A stretch of DNA of 64,000 bases from Pachyseris speciosa. Lineage: Eukaryota; Cnidaria; Anthozoa; Scleractinia; Pachyseridae. The notes beneath the pieces were generated by a model, which had not been told where the DNA came from, did no database searches, and saw only the letters and a program-made list of their open reading frames with translations. The DNA lies in NCBI GenBank assembly GCA_016490735.1, contig JAEMWC010000134.1, positions 1,117,501 to 1,181,500 on the forward strand, read 5' to 3'. Below, piece after piece: positions 1 to 10,894 of the stretch. The position numbers were made by a program, and so were the translations under genes. Positions within the stretch are counted from its first letter, which is position 1; every line of letters starts with the position of its first letter.

Positions 1-1
1 C

Positions 2-934
2 ATTTTCAAAATTTGGGAGGACTTTTTCCTTTCCCAGGAGGAGCGGGACAACATGCTGCTCGAGGGCATCCAGAGCGACAACCTCAACAAGATTCGCTCA
101 AACGCCGGCGACAAGTCCACCTCAGGAGTCGCTGCAGAAACCAAGCTGGAGAGCATTTACAAGAACAAATACCGCATCCGACTCGACCACCAGATCCTGT
201 CTGACCACGGGGTCTTTTACCCCCAAGCGCTTTACAACAACCTTGTGTTTGAACTTACCCTCGCAAATGCTGATAATGTCGTTAAAGGCTCTGACAGCAC
301 AAAACTAAAGTACAAGCTGACAAACATCCGGATCGAGTACGAAATGATTCGAAGCGAAACTTTGGGAACGGAGGCGGAAAAAGTTTATATAGGGGGAAAA
401 GAGTTCCTGTATGACCATGTACATTGGGAAGAAATTGTCACATTTGCAAAAGGATCCGCAACGCGTATAAACCTCCGTGTCAACCCACAAAGAAGGTCTT
501 TGAAAGGGATGCTTCTCCTTTTCATTGAACCTTACACAGCGGGCGCCAGGAACTCGGAAAAGTTTTTCAATCCCGACGTCAAAAAAGTAAGCGTCACGGT
601 CAACTGCTCGCCCAACCAACTGTACAACAACGGCATCGACGGCAAGGAGATTTGGGAGGAAGTCAGCCGCTTTTTCATGAAAAAGACGAACAAAACACAA
701 CACATGAATTTAACAAAGTTTTACACAAGTGAACGCTTCGGGCTTCTCATTGACCTACGATCAATGGCATCCCAGGAAATGCACGGAAGCGGGGTGATGC
801 TTGTCAATACGAAGGATGGGGTCCAGCTTGAGATCGAGCGGACCGCCAGCGGATCTGGAAACGTCAATTGCCATGTTTTTACAATCAGCGACTCGCAGTT
901 TAACGTATTGGACAAGCAATTGGATTCTGTGTAA
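2..934 (+). CDS. Polinton/adintovirus major capsid protein (hexon-like), C-terminal part
   Basis: The reading frame is open from the window edge to a stop at 932-934, so the gene starts outside the window; the first ATG in the window is at 53. The visible 310 residues resemble the C-terminal part of the double jelly-roll major capsid protein of Polintons and adintoviruses. Recognised stretches are LLFIEPYTAGAR followed by SEKFFNPD, the LYNNGIDGKEIWEE block, and GLLIDLRSM followed by MHGSGVML near the end. The protein would build the hexagonal capsomers of an icosahedral shell. It is the least damaged viral gene here, with no internal stop in the visible part. The ATPase follows 9 bases downstream on the same strand. 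The family call is from recognition, without a structural search. Confidence 0.75.
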   Translation: MFKIWEDFFLSQEERDNMLLEGIQSDNLNKIRSNAGDKSTSGVAAETKLESIYKNKYRIRLDHQILSDHGVFYPQALYNNLVFELTLANADNVVKGSDSTKLKYKLTNIRIEYEMIRSETLGTEAEKVYIGGKEFLYDHVHWEEIVTFAKGSATRINLRVNPQRRSLKGMLLLFIEPYTAGARNSEKFFNPDVKKVSVTVNCSPNQLYNNGIDGKEIWEEVSRFFMKKTNKTQHMNLTKFYTSERFGLLIDLRSMASQEMHGSGVMLVNTKDGVQLEIERTASGSGNVNCHVFTISDSQFNVLDKQLDSV

Positions 935-943
935 TACTAATAT

Positions 944-1544
944 ATGAACCCGGATAACATCCCTTTTAACGCTCTCATCGTGAAGACGACAAACTCAGGC
1001 AAAACAAGGTTTATGGTTGACCAGCTCAAAGGACCTCTCCGCGGCAAATTCGACTTCATCGTGCTTATTTGCCCGACATTCGCTCACAACAAGACCCTCT
1101 TCCGGTTTTGGGAAAACGATCCGCGGGTGTATGTGATAATTTGCGAGCAGCACGAGGTGGAACTTTGGTTGAAGATCGTAACTTCTGCTTTTGAGGGAAC
1201 CAACACCCTCATAATCCTTGACGACTGCGCCGCCTCGAAAGATATAAAAAAGTGGACAGGCCAGCTGGTACATCTCGCCTTTTCAGCAAGGCACATCGGC
1301 ATCAGCGTGTGGGTGCTGACCCAGAACTACACCAGCATCACCGCGTCTTTTCGGGAAAACATTGCGGCGGTCGTTCTTTTTTACAACCCCTCGGCCACTG
1401 AAGACAATGAAGGCCATCTTTGAGGATTATGCGGGAGATTTGCCCCTTGAGGAGTACAAAAGCATGATTTCAAAGCTGAAAGAGCGAAAGTTTTCTTTCC
1501 TTGTCTTCTCGCTGCGGCACCCCTTCGGTGTACGGTTGAATTGA
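944..1544 (+). pseudogene. A32/FtsK-like genome-packaging ATPase, frameshifted
   Basis: The first frame (944-1423, 159 aa) has a P-loop-like TTNSGKT at residues 15-21 and a Walker B segment LIILDD at 89-94, followed by LTQNYTSI where packaging ATPases carry a sensor motif. This pattern and the position next to the capsid gene fit the HerA/FtsK-type ATPase that pumps DNA into capsids. The first glycine of the usual GxxGxGKT loop is replaced by valine or lysine. Around position 1390-1405 the homology moves to another frame, which continues to 1544, so at least one indel breaks the gene. I treat it as a pseudogene of this old copy. Confidence 0.7.
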
Positions 1545-1566
1545 AAAAACAACATATAGTGTTACA

Positions 1567-1905
1567 ATGGAGTTGGTCGAACGCTACATCTTTTACCGAA
1601 AAGAAGAAGCCAGTTTAATCGCGCAAAATTTAGCGCAATCCTTTCAGGAACACTTGGGGGAAAGTTTTTCTCATTCAGAGTGGGACAACAGAAGCGTTCT
1701 TGAAATTCTCGAAAAACCATACCAATTAAACAATTTTATAAAAATCATAATAATTCTCGAAAAATTTACTTATCACGATGATGAAAATTTAAGAATGGGG
1801 ATGTTGAAAACCATTCTAAAGATCCTAACAACCGATGAAGATATTGACATAACGAAAGAAGATTGGTTTATAGAGATTGACCGCAAACATGAACCCCCCA
1901 ATTAA
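1567..1905 (+). CDS. Hypothetical protein of the viral element, 112 aa
   Basis: An uninterrupted 112-residue frame lies 23 bases after the ATPase remnant and 19 bases before the next gene, on the same strand. The product is rich in Glu, Lys and Ile and looks helical, with no membrane segment and no cysteine motif. Tight packing between viral genes supports it being a real gene of the element. I do not recognise the family and assign no function. Confidence 0.5.
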   Translation: MELVERYIFYRKEEASLIAQNLAQSFQEHLGESFSHSEWDNRSVLEILEKPYQLNNFIKIIIILEKFTYHDDENLRMGMLKTILKILTTDEDIDITKEDWFIEIDRKHEPPN

Positions 1906-1924
1906 AAAAAAAGTAGAAGTATAG

Positions 1925-2485
1925 ATGGCTGAAGAGGAGCTGGCTGTAGCAGAAGTTATGAACATGCTGGAAGCAGAAGCAACGGGCGCGCCGGCTGGTG
2001 GTGTTATGACTTTGGCCGCCCAGGGCCCTGACATTCCTGCTCTCCGCGAGCATCTGGCCGTGCTGGTGTCGACGGGGAAGGCCAAGGAGGCCATCGGCGT
2101 TCAAATGTCACACGAGCAGGTGAAGCGTCTCACCGACAAAGAGGTTGTGAAGTATTGCAAAATGTATGAATCTTACGTGGGCTCGAAAACAACCGAGAGC
2201 TTGATCGACAGCTTCATTTTTCTTGTGACCAGGGCCGCCGGGACGTTTGTCAAAATCAAAGACATTTAGGCTTACCAAAAAGAGATAAAAGAAGACTACA
2301 TTATCGGAAAAGAGCTCTACAGCTTGGCTGGCAACCTTGCTTTGAGGTTCAGGAGGTGGCTTGCTGTCGCCAACACAGCGCTGATCACCACAAAACACAT
2401 TGATTTTACCAGCCCAAAGGAAGTGCAACATGAGCCGGTGGTAACTGAACAAGTCTCTGAGAAACCCCCAACAACTACAGAATAA
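1925..2485 (+). pseudogene. Hypothetical viral-element protein with an in-frame stop
   Basis: The frame opens at ATG 1925 with an acidic, Ala/Gly-rich N-terminus. It runs 114 codons to a TAG at 2267-2269, then stays open in the same frame for another 71 codons to TAA at 2483-2485. Composition is continuous across the TAG: a charged helical segment before it and an Arg/Lys-Leu helix after it. The simplest reading is one gene of about 186 codons with a single nonsense mutation. The family is not recognised. Its place between the ATPase and the small membrane-protein genes suggests a structural or assembly role, which is inference only. Confidence 0.5.
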
Positions 2486-2617
2486 AACTACTCTAGGTAC
2501 ATCTGTAGTTACGTGATGCTTTTGCCAAAAACACCGCTTTACATAAAAGAGATGGTATTTTTTTGGTATTTGTCTTAAATGGTGGAGAAATGTTTTTTTA
2601 TCTTCTTTTGTTGCGTT

Positions 2618-2830
2618 TTAATTGAAAAAGTCCCTATTGTTTACTATTTTTTTAAAGTCGCTTTTTGCCCATTTCAATACGTCTTCCTCTTCTCTGAAAA
2701 CTACATCAATAAAACGGTAAATCTCGGAGCCGAAAGTGTCAATTTCTCCGAGCGCCTTGCTCAGATGTGGGTCGATCTCTTGGGCCGCCATTATTGCTCT
2801 GCTCTCTTTTTTCAAAGGGCGGGTTTTCAT
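2618..2830 (-). CDS. Possible small minus-strand protein of the viral element, 70 aa
   Basis: A 70-codon frame on the opposite strand to its neighbours fills the gap between the genes at 1925-2485 and 2857-3156. The predicted product is a compact, charged, mostly helical chain with no membrane segment, and its composition resembles a real protein more than the antisense frame does. There is no homology I can name. It could be a chance frame. Confidence 0.3.
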   Translation of the reverse strand: MKTRPLKKESRAIMAAQEIDPHLSKALGEIDTFGSEIYRFIDVVFREEEDVLKWAKSDFKKIVNNRDFFN

Positions 2831-2856
2831 TTTGAAGGAATGTATTTTTAAAAAGT

Positions 2857-3156
2857 ATGATTGACAAAGGTCTTCATATTGTTTCTATTTTCGCGGGGCT
2901 TATTGCCGGCGCCACCATTTTTGTCTTGGGCAACTGGTTTTGTAAAATTCCAGAGGAAGCTTTTTATGATTTTCTTTGTGACGACTGTAACCATCACATT
3001 AACAAAAAATTAAAATCTTTTGGGTCTTGTGATTGTTCTTCTTTGTGTGACGATTGTAAACGCCGCGTTTACGAAGAAATAAATCCGCCTATTTCTGGTA
3101 AGCCAGCGACTATTGCTGAACAAATTACTGAGCAATCCTCAGCAACTGCTGAATAA
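2857..3156 (+). CDS. Small cysteine-rich membrane protein of the viral element, 99 aa
   Basis: ATG 2857 opens a 99-residue frame. Residues 8-27 form one hydrophobic segment (IVSIFAGLIAGATIFVLG). After it come two similar cysteine blocks, CDDCNHHINKK and CDDCKRRVYEE, each a C-x2-C pair, with another Cys pair (CDCSSL) between them, which suggests a metal-binding or disulphide-bonded outer domain. The tail is Thr/Ala/Glu-rich. Small single-pass proteins are common in Polinton-type elements, but I do not recognise this family. The frame is intact and sits between other viral genes. Confidence 0.5.
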   Translation: MIDKGLHIVSIFAGLIAGATIFVLGNWFCKIPEEAFYDFLCDDCNHHINKKLKSFGSCDCSSLCDDCKRRVYEEINPPISGKPATIAEQITEQSSATAE

Positions 3157-3248
3157 TTGCTGACAATTACTAAGCAAATGCTGACTATTTGTTTTTGCTC
3201 AGCATTTTGCTGGACAATTGAACTTTTCTTCTGTATAATATCTTCGCA

Positions 3249-5030
3249 ATGTCGGAAGCAGACGTCCAATGGACAAATTACTTCGCCCTCTCCAACCACA
3301 CAGCCAAAAAAAGAAAAAAAAAACCCAAACGGTCTGCTGCGGCCAAGTTGGTGGCTGAAAAAACAAGGCGGGCCCGAGAATAGCCTCCCACGCAGTCGTT
3401 TTTAGGGGACTCGTATTTCACCTCCTCCCCACTAACGCCTGCTTACCCGAAGCCAACATTCCTTTCCCGCCGCTTAGCCAATCACATTTTACCTACCAAA
3501 TTCTGGAAGGCTGACCTTGACCTCAGGACACTTTTCGCGGGATAGTTCAACATAGCGGAGACAAAGCTTGACTAAGCTTTGATCACCGTGTGCTCTACGT
3601 TCAAAATTTCCTGTTTAAATGCATATCAACTGGCTTCAATTTAAGAATTTGTGAGAGGAAATAGCAATAATATTTCCGTAATATACCGACTAGTTACGGA
3701 AAGACGCTTATTTCAGTATCATGCAAGCTTCGCCTTCAATCTTCGATTTCCTCGCAGCTTGTCATGTTGTAGCTGTTGTGTCACTTCTCGTGAATTTGAT
3801 GAAGGGCCAAGTCAGTTATTTAAGAAGTATTGGCGTATCTTCGGGTTAGTCTGAGTGATTTGGAGGAAGGAAACTTTGCCATCGGTAGACCATAGCGCGC
3901 AGTGGATCGAGCGAGCTGCTAGGTAATAAGCTGCATAATTTTGCAGTCCGCATCTCGTGAACTGAAGAAAAAGCTACTAGTTGGCACAGTCTATGCCATC
4001 GGTGTTTGATAACTTCTGACCGTTTCTCCGGGACGTTTTTGGATCGCTGCGTGGGCGAATTTCATCTGATTTAATGCAAGACCATGAGAGATCGAGCTTT
4101 GTTGTTGTACCTTGTGTGATAATTCCACGTCGGTTTACTCTGTGTTTGATCGACTGATAAATGCTTCAGATTTCTAACTTGGTCGCGTCTAAATTCTTAT
4201 TTGCTTTAGTCTCTTGTAACACATCGTATCACTAAAAAACAAATTGGCTCCAGCGCTTTGATACATTTACAAATTCGCGAGAGAAAGAAGCACGCACAAG
4301 AATTAATTTTACTTGTCATCGCTGGACAGTCACTCGATCGTGATTGGCTAGGATGCCCGCGATTCAAACAATGGGAAAGGAATGTTGGCTTCGGGTAAGC
4401 AGGCGTTAGTGGGGAGGAGGTAAAATACGAGTCCCCTAAAAACGACTGCGTGGGAGGCTAGCCCGAGAAGCGCAAAAAAATAAAAAGGAATTGGAAGATT
4501 CCAAGGCCTTAATTGCAAAATATAAAGAAAAGGAAGCTGCGGCGGCTGCTGCTTCCGCTGCTCCCGCTACTCCCGCTGCTCCCACCACCTTGAAGCAGGA
4601 AGCTGATCCCAAAATCACAAGCAGAATTTCTTTTGGTACCGTTTTGGGTGTGGGTTCTCTTCTTGTTGGGGCGGCCGGCGTTTATTATCAGCGTGAAGCG
4701 ATACAAGCAAGGCTTCAGACTTTGGCTCCGGGAAATAAGGAAAACGCTCCTGTTCCCAGCGAGCCCGCTCCTGAAATGCCGCAGAGGAAAAGGGGTATCA
4801 GGAGCATGGATGAATTTTCTATTGAAGGTTTGCAAGCGGTGTGTACCATGGAGGTTAAAGGAATTTCTCAAACCTTAGTCAAGGCGGCCTGCCTTGCCGG
4901 TCTAATGGCCTTTTTTATTGAAATAAACAGACAGATAGCTCTTGAAGCTTTTTATATTCTTGGATTCCCACCCTTCAGACTTGTGTGTGAAGAGACTGAG
5001 AATGAAGAAGATAGGGAGGCGATAAAATAA
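3249..5030 (+). pseudogene. Viral-element gene split by an inverted-repeat transposon
   Basis: The frame begins at ATG 3249 with a very basic, Lys-rich N-terminus and runs in phase to 3380, where the 1080-bp element at 3381-4460 is inserted. After the element and its 9-bp duplication the same frame continues from 4470 to a stop at 5028-5030. Target copies 3372-3380 and 4461-4469 lie in the same codon phase, which identifies the two parts as one gene. The downstream part has an Ala/Pro-rich segment, a hydrophobic stretch near GTVLGVGSLLVGAAGVYY, a basic region (PQRKRGIRSMDE) and a second hydrophobic patch. It may be a membrane-associated or basic core protein. The family is not recognised. Confidence 0.6.
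3381..4460. mobile_element. Non-autonomous TAGCCT-ended element with 88-bp TIRs and 9-bp TSD
   Basis: The two ends (3381-3468 and 4373-4460) are inverted copies of 88 bp with one mismatch that I found, starting TAGCCTCCCACGCAG. The flanks carry a perfect 9-bp target duplication, gcccgagaa, at 3372-3380 and 4461-4469. The interior holds no credible reading frame, so the element is non-autonomous. Terminal sequence and duplication length match the elements at 12,472-12,794 and 33,957-44,070. It inserted into a viral gene, so it is younger than the viral integration. Confidence 0.9.
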
Positions 5031-5067
5031 TTTTTCATTTGAACTTTTCACCTTTTTTTATATTGGC

Positions 5068-5757
5068 ATGCCTGACAACAAGCTTGTCAAAACGTTCATG
5101 GATGCAACGGTTCTTACCGCCATAGCTGGATTAATTGAATAATTGGTTGGGGCGCGAGAAAGATTGTGAAAGAAAATTTCACACCCAACCCCAGCAGCAG
5201 TTTTATGAACGGTTTAAAGTTTATTCCCGTCATGGCGGACGGTATCGCATTAAAAGGGTATCTCGAGGACCAAAAAATTCTCCCCACCAACGTTTGATGA
5301 TTTCAAAAAAGAATTGTAATATACACATGGCAACCGTCGCGATCATGGTTGGCGGAGCGATGCTAAACGACGCCACTTTCATCGGTTAGAAATTATCTCG
5401 CGAAGGCACTTGGCGGCGGCGATGACGCCGCGCTTGACGAAAAAAAACGCCACGACAAGGCTCTCGAGGATTACCAGGCGGCTTACGCGAAATACAAGCG
5501 CCAGCGCACCCAGCTCCTTGACTGGATCCAAACAAATGCGCAAATTAAAGCGCAGGCCAAGCAGAACTTCACCAACACCGACTACGCTTTCAAACTTTAT
5601 AACCAGGCACATCCCAACCGAATTCTTACTCCACTGACAGAGCCAAAATTCTCAGATTTCTACCAGCCGAGCGAGCAGCAAAAAAAAGGGCGAGCTCGTT
5701 TTTTGGGGCCCTGGGACGCTCGCTTTGGGATATGCTGCTTTTCGTTTCCTTTGAAGT
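5068..5757 (+). pseudogene. Broken viral-element reading frames upstream of integrase
   Basis: ATG 5068 opens a short frame that stops near 5142. A second start at 5327 (ATVAIMVGGAML, hydrophobic) reaches a stop near 5385, but a frame one base away stays open from about 5388 through a long helical, charged segment (Asp/Lys/Gln-rich, with EDYQAAYAKYKRQ) to about 5700. This looks like one or two small genes disrupted by indels. The family is unknown. The position just before integrase, and the hydrophobic start followed by a helical body, fit a minor virion protein, which I cannot confirm. Confidence 0.45.
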
Positions 5758-5760
5758 TTT

Positions 5761-6764
5761 ATGAATGCTTTTGTAATGGACGCCAAACTCGCAAAGGTTT
5801 ATTACAGCCCCGGGGGCTACTGGAAAGGGTTGGTCGCTATCAAAAAACTGGCTGAAGCTGCAAAGGTCTCTGAGGACGTGGCAAAAAGATGGTTGATCGA
5901 GCAGGCGCTTTGGCAAATTTATCTTCCGGCGCCCCGCCGCATTCCTCGGCCGAAGTTCGATGCTTTCACTCCCAACAAGGTGCACCAAGCGGACCTTCGT
6001 TTTTTGCCGCATGACAATCTCCCCCGCGGACGCAAGGTGTACAAGTACGCGCTGACACTTGTCGACGTCGCCAGCCGATACAAAGAGGCCGAACCTTTGA
6101 CCTCGAAAAACTCTGACGAGGTAGCCGAGGCGTTTCGCAAAATTTACAAAGGCTCGCCTCTGAAATGGCCGGAAATGCTGCAGGTGGATCCTGGGCGTGG
6201 ATTTTATGGGCGCTGTAACGAAAGAGATGGAAAACCACAAAACGTATATCCGGCGCGAGCAACCCGAAATTCACCGCGACCAGGCCATTGTCGAGCGTTT
6301 TAACCGCACCCTGGCTGAGCGCCTGTTTGGTTACCAGTATGCTGTGGAAATGCGTTTGCAGGAAGGCCAGCGATCTGTCCGTGGGTGAAACGGCTTCCAG
6401 AAGTTGTTGCAGCCTTGAACAACGAGGAAACAAGCCTGACTGGGAAGAAGCCGGCGGTTGCGATAAAAGAAAAGGCGGTCGTTTCCAAACCTTCAACGAC
6501 ATATCAAAGACCTGTGGGAAAAAACAGCTCCCCCATCTTGTCAATGTCCGCCATCTTTACCAACCGGGCGAGTTGGAGGGCGGCAAAAAAAGAGCCACAG
6601 ATCCTGTCTGGTCTTTGAAAGTATTCAAAATTGAAAGAACTGTCGTGAAACCAGACACGCCTGTTTTGTACTATTTGCATGACGGACCCCAACGCAGTTT
6701 CGTGCGCGAAGAGTTGTTGGTTATTCCCCCAAATACGGAGCTACCCCCCGAAAACCTCATCTAA
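5761..6764 (+). pseudogene. Retroviral-type (rve) integrase of the viral element, frameshifted
   Basis: The frame starts at ATG 5761 (or 5776). An N-terminal helical region precedes the catalytic core: the first acidic residue is D78 in VHQADLRF and the second D143 in LQVDPG. The region with the third acidic residue (IVERFNRTLAERLF) lies in a different frame near 6285-6330, after an indel around 6195. A second shift follows near 6385, and the C-terminal part (near 6600-6760) looks like the small beta-barrel end domain of these integrases. Enzymes of this family insert the linear element into chromosomes and are a hallmark of Polintons. With at least two frameshifts this copy cannot be functional. 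Confidence 0.82.
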
Positions 6765-9700
6765 CCATGCGTTAATGCCTTCCATTTCTGCGTCATCAGT
6801 TGGTGGGGGGTTGTACCCGAAAATATCATCTAACGGCCCCATGATTCCGTCCATTTCTGCATCAGTCGGCGGAGGATTGTACCCAAAGGCGCGTGTGTTG
6901 ACTCCATCCTCTGTTATCCATCTTTTCGAATCAAATGGGGAAATAGAGGTCTTGTTCACGTTCATGCCAAAAATGTGGTGCCCTTCGCTCCGGAGAATGT
7001 TCATTCCGTGTGCCAGCTGCTTCTTGCAGAAGAGGGTTTCTTCGTAATTTTCGTGCAGGATTTCCTTTCTGACCACGTTCTTTTTCACGCCTTTGGCCCT
7101 TTTAATGTTTTTTTTCGTCGGCTCTGATGATGGAGTACATCTTTGGCCGCAGACACACACACTCGGCGATTGGGGTCCCTGCACACTCGTCTTTCATTTT
7201 GCCCCAAACCTTTTTGTTGGTTTCTGAAAACAGCGGGTGGTTTTTCGGGTAGTCGCTTGTGTCAAAGAGATGTTGGCCGAGGCAACCTTCGGGCCCCATG
7301 TCTTTGTAAATGTCTTCTGTTTGGATTTCGAGCAGGAAGCTATCCGTTTCTGTGTACAGAAGTTCGCATTTCTGCCCATACTGCTTTTTCAAGATGTTGT
7401 AGAAAAATTCATACATCAGCAGTTTACTGCTTTCATGAATTGTCACTCCAGTGTAAACCGGTTTGTTGAGGCAGAGCTTGTTTTTGCGCATGCTTATCCC
7501 TGCGAGATCGTTTGGAAAGAACTCGTGCCTTGAGTACAGGGGGTTTGCAATCAGTTTCCTGAGCCTGGTTGTCTCGTGGGGCGCACCAGTTTCACATCTG
7601 TTCGGTTGCGCAGGTTTTCCATGGTTTTCCCAAAAACAGAGTTGTTCATCAGCTTGTAGAAATCTTTTTCGAACGTGCTTTGGGCTTTTTTCCTGAAATC
7701 GGTGTTCATCCTTATGTATGGCTCCATCCAGCGTTTTTGTTCGAACTTCAGCACTCTGTGGACTTTCGTCAGCATCATGCCCTGTTTCAGGTAGAACTGC
7801 AGGTTGCGACGTAGTTTTTTTTGTCCTGCAACGTCAGCAAAAGCTAGGGGCAGTCCGGTGGATTGAACCGGAGGTCTTTTATCATTTTCTTTTGGTATGG
7901 GAACGGCCATTCTTTTTTTTTTTGCGGTCTTTTTCTCAGGTGCAAGAGGATAGCTGTTGTGCGCTTCGTGGAGCTCGGGGGATACTCGAGGTCGACTTCA
8001 AGGAAATAACCCTTTTTGTCATTTTCCTCAATCTCAAGAATTTCGTCCTCTGTGGGGGCCCAAGCATTCCATTTGAATTTTCCCACTGGAAGGGCTTTGC
8101 TCATTGCCCAGCCATAAAGGCTGTTGGCGTCAAAATCCATGATAAAGGTGTTTGTTTTGCTTTCGTCATAACCCGGCACCAGTGGGTTGTTTGCTTTGGC
8201 GTACCTCTTGCTGACCATTGAGATGCCCCCGCGCAGTGCGCGCTCAATAAACAGATGCATGTCAATGTCTGTCAGGAGTTCCAGCTCGACACCTGTCTTT
8301 TTCAGGAGTGCGTCCCACGACAGGCCAGGGGATGTGTAATAGTGGGCTGGATCCAAGCCGTACTGCTTTTGACAGAGATCGCGGAAGTTTTCAAACACAT
8401 CAGCCAAAAGTGCAACGTCTGTTTTAACATAAAGGTCGTGGTAGTCTCCGAGGGTTTTGCATTTGAATGTTTCCCAAACCTTTTGTGCGTGTTGGTAATT
8501 GCCGTCTGAAATGTGCTCGCCGGAAAGGTTGCTAAAGAAAAGTTCTTTGGCGGGGAGACGCGTTTCCCCGAATTTTTCCCACGAATCCATGTACTCGTAG
8601 GGGTAAATTCCTTTTTTGCACAACAAATCGAGTTTTGCTGATTCGGGGCAAAGTCTTTTCGTTATTTGCAGCGCCTCTTTCGGTGTGGCTTTCACAAGTG
8701 CGTCGAGGCTGGAAAGCAGAAAGGCGTTGCTGTCAATGAATCGCAGGTTGCCCAAAGAGAATGAGATGTATTTCTCCATGTTTTTGGCGATGCAGTTCAG
8801 CTCCCCGACTCCTTCCACTTTTGACATCGCCTGCATCAGGTGGTGAGCGTCGTAGCCTTTCAGGTTGTGGAACACGACAGGAATGGGAATTGTTTTGGGG
8901 TTTATGCGCAGTTTTTTGTTGCACGCGTCATGTGCGGCGCCGCGAAATTTGCCTGTGATGTGACAATGATCTTTCACAGCGTCTCTGAAGTCTTTGCAAA
9001 GAAGTGGCGTTCCGCAGAAAATACCATCTTCTTGATTTTTCTCGATCCATTTATCAAAGCCGTCGTTTGGTTTTCTCTGTGCTTTGGGTTCCTCGAACAC
9101 AATTTCTTTCAAAGCTTTGTAAAAGCAGCCTCTGTGGCTTTGCCCGCAGTACTTTCCTGTGTTGTTGTTCCACACTGGCATTGAGTTAAGAATTTCTTCT
9201 TTTACAACAAGTCCTTCGCTGCAGATGTGGCAGTTTTTGGCGATTTTGAATTTGTAACAGTCGTTGGGTGTCATTTTGATCGGCGCCGGTTTTACCAAGA
9301 TTTCGCGTAGTTTCTTTTCCAGGCGAAGAATTCTGTTTAGAAACTCCTCCACTGCGTTTCTGTCTCCATCACAGCCCTGTCTGTATTTCGCTACTTGGCA
9401 GCTTTGCCCGTCGCTTCTCACACATGTTACTGCAAACCCACAGGCTGTGCGCTTGTTTGTTTTTCCTGTGCAGGCTGTTCTTTCGCGTTGGTCTTCGGGA
9501 ATGTTTTCAATCAAAGCTTCAAAGTCGGCGTATTGTAGTTTTGGTATTTCAGTGTGTTTTTGCCTCCTTCTGGCATTTCAATTCTTGTTGGAGTTCCGTT
9601 CACACCTTTGCAGTGTTTTTGGTGGTTGGCAAGAATCTTTTCTGTTGCGAACCCGATAAGGCACATTACGCAGAAGTGTTTTTTATTAGTGTGTTTGGTC

Positions 9701-10749
9701 TGGTCATAAAGCAGAGGAGACAATCTCTTCACGAAGCAATAATGGTTGTTTTCCCCGTTATTAAGAAGCAACAGGTTGATTCTTGGGACGCTTTTGTCTT
9801 TTGTGCTTATCCTATGAACAATAACAAGATCATTTTCCCACCCGAAAACGTTAATAGCAATGTAGGGATTTTGCTTCTCAAGCTTGTCAAGTTGTTTCAA
9901 CGGTGTGGGAAATATGACACCGTCCCAGTTGATGCCGTCTTCTGTTGGATACTTGCTGGGTCTTTGTGGGTTTCTATCGGCTGGAAACAAAGCCGCTGTC
10001 AGGGCCCATTTCAAACATTCATTATCTCTGTTTTTCACGTTAACGGTTGCGTTTTTGCTGGCTAATTTTTTGGGTGTCGGAATGTAAGTGCCACCTCTCA
10101 AGGGTTGATATTTTGCAAGATTTACATATGCAATTGAAATTCTCTTAATAGCCCATCCTGATCCACGCTTTGACCAATTATCTATTTCACCATTTATCTG
10201 TTCTATAAATTCGTCAAATCTTAAATCGAATCGTTCGTTAAGGTTTGCTTTTGTAAAAACAACCGGTCCGTTTTGAAAGTAATGTCTTCGAGTTTCTTCT
10301 ACCATTTCCCCATTTTCATTTTGCCTTTCCCTTTTAAAGTATACCTCCATACCAAACTGTGTTTTAAGGCTTCCGTGTTTATCAATTCCGTTCTTTATAA
10401 CATCAAAGGCTTGATCGCGCATTACGTATTCGGTAAAATTAATAAGACTTTGTCTATAGCGGTTTTCGGGATCAACGCTCATCCTGAAAATATTCAACCA
10501 ATCATTAAAATTGGTTTGTGAAACACTAAAAGTGTCATACAAGGGGGCTTGGGCGGGCGGGCGGTTGTTTCCTCCCGCTGGGGCGGCTTCACCGTAGTAC
10601 TCGTTGAGGGCCTCTTCCCCAATTCGTGCTGCGGCCACCCTTTGTGTATACTGTGCGCGCTTTTCTCTAAATGGGGTGTGTGGGTGGCACAGGCGCGTGG
10701 GGTGTAATGGAAAACGTGTTTTGCGGCGCTTAGCTGTATATGGACACAC
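6741..10749 (-). pseudogene. Protein-primed family B DNA polymerase (Polinton type), broken into five frames
   Basis: Five overlapping minus-strand frames (10749-9511, 9514-7844, 7910-7551, 7491-7102, 7184-6741) read in order along one large polymerase. The first carries the polinton-type N-terminal region with a C-x2-C...H-x4-H finger (HFCVMCLIGF...HQKHC). The second has an endonuclease-VII-like DHCHITGKFRG...HDACN motif and then palm motif A, DANSLYGWAMSK. Catalytic motif C, YTETDS, is in the fourth. The C-terminal frame ends with two direct repeats built on FGYNPPPTD. Such enzymes copy the linear genome using a protein primer. At least four frameshifts make it a pseudogene. It runs toward the integrase, the usual opposed arrangement. 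Confidence 0.85.
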
Positions 10750-10750
10750 A

Positions 10751-10888
10751 CATGTAAAGTGAGGGTTCTGGTCACAGTTTGCACGAGCAACCCACCATCA
10801 ACCCAATCGCCGAGAAGCGGCGCGACGAGGCGATTGGGTTGATGGTAGGTTGCGAGTGCAAACTGTGCCAGAACCCTCACTTTACATG
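10751..10888. repeat. Large hairpin at the right end of the viral element
   Basis: Arms 10751-10811 and 10829-10888 are inverted copies of about 60 bp with only a few differences, separated by 17 bases that contain a further small stem. The left arm lies directly upstream of the polymerase start, where a Polinton terminal inverted repeat is expected. The right arm runs straight into LINE sequence. It may be two element ends joined head to head, or a fold-back made when the LINE inserted. Confidence 0.75.
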
Positions 10889-10894
10889 CGTGTA

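Noticed and set aside
305..703. Minus-strand frame opposite the capsid gene
   Set aside because: Antisense of a recognised coding region.
3381..4460. Classification of the TAGCCT MITEs as Mutator-like (MULE) on the basis of 9-bp duplications
   Set aside because: The 10-kb element with the same end motif and duplication length encodes a DUF6589-like protein and helicase, which is a better source of transposase; MULE remains only a fallback.
7143..10087. Plus-strand frames over the polymerase region
   Set aside because: They are antisense to the recognised polymerase and carry no protein-like motifs.
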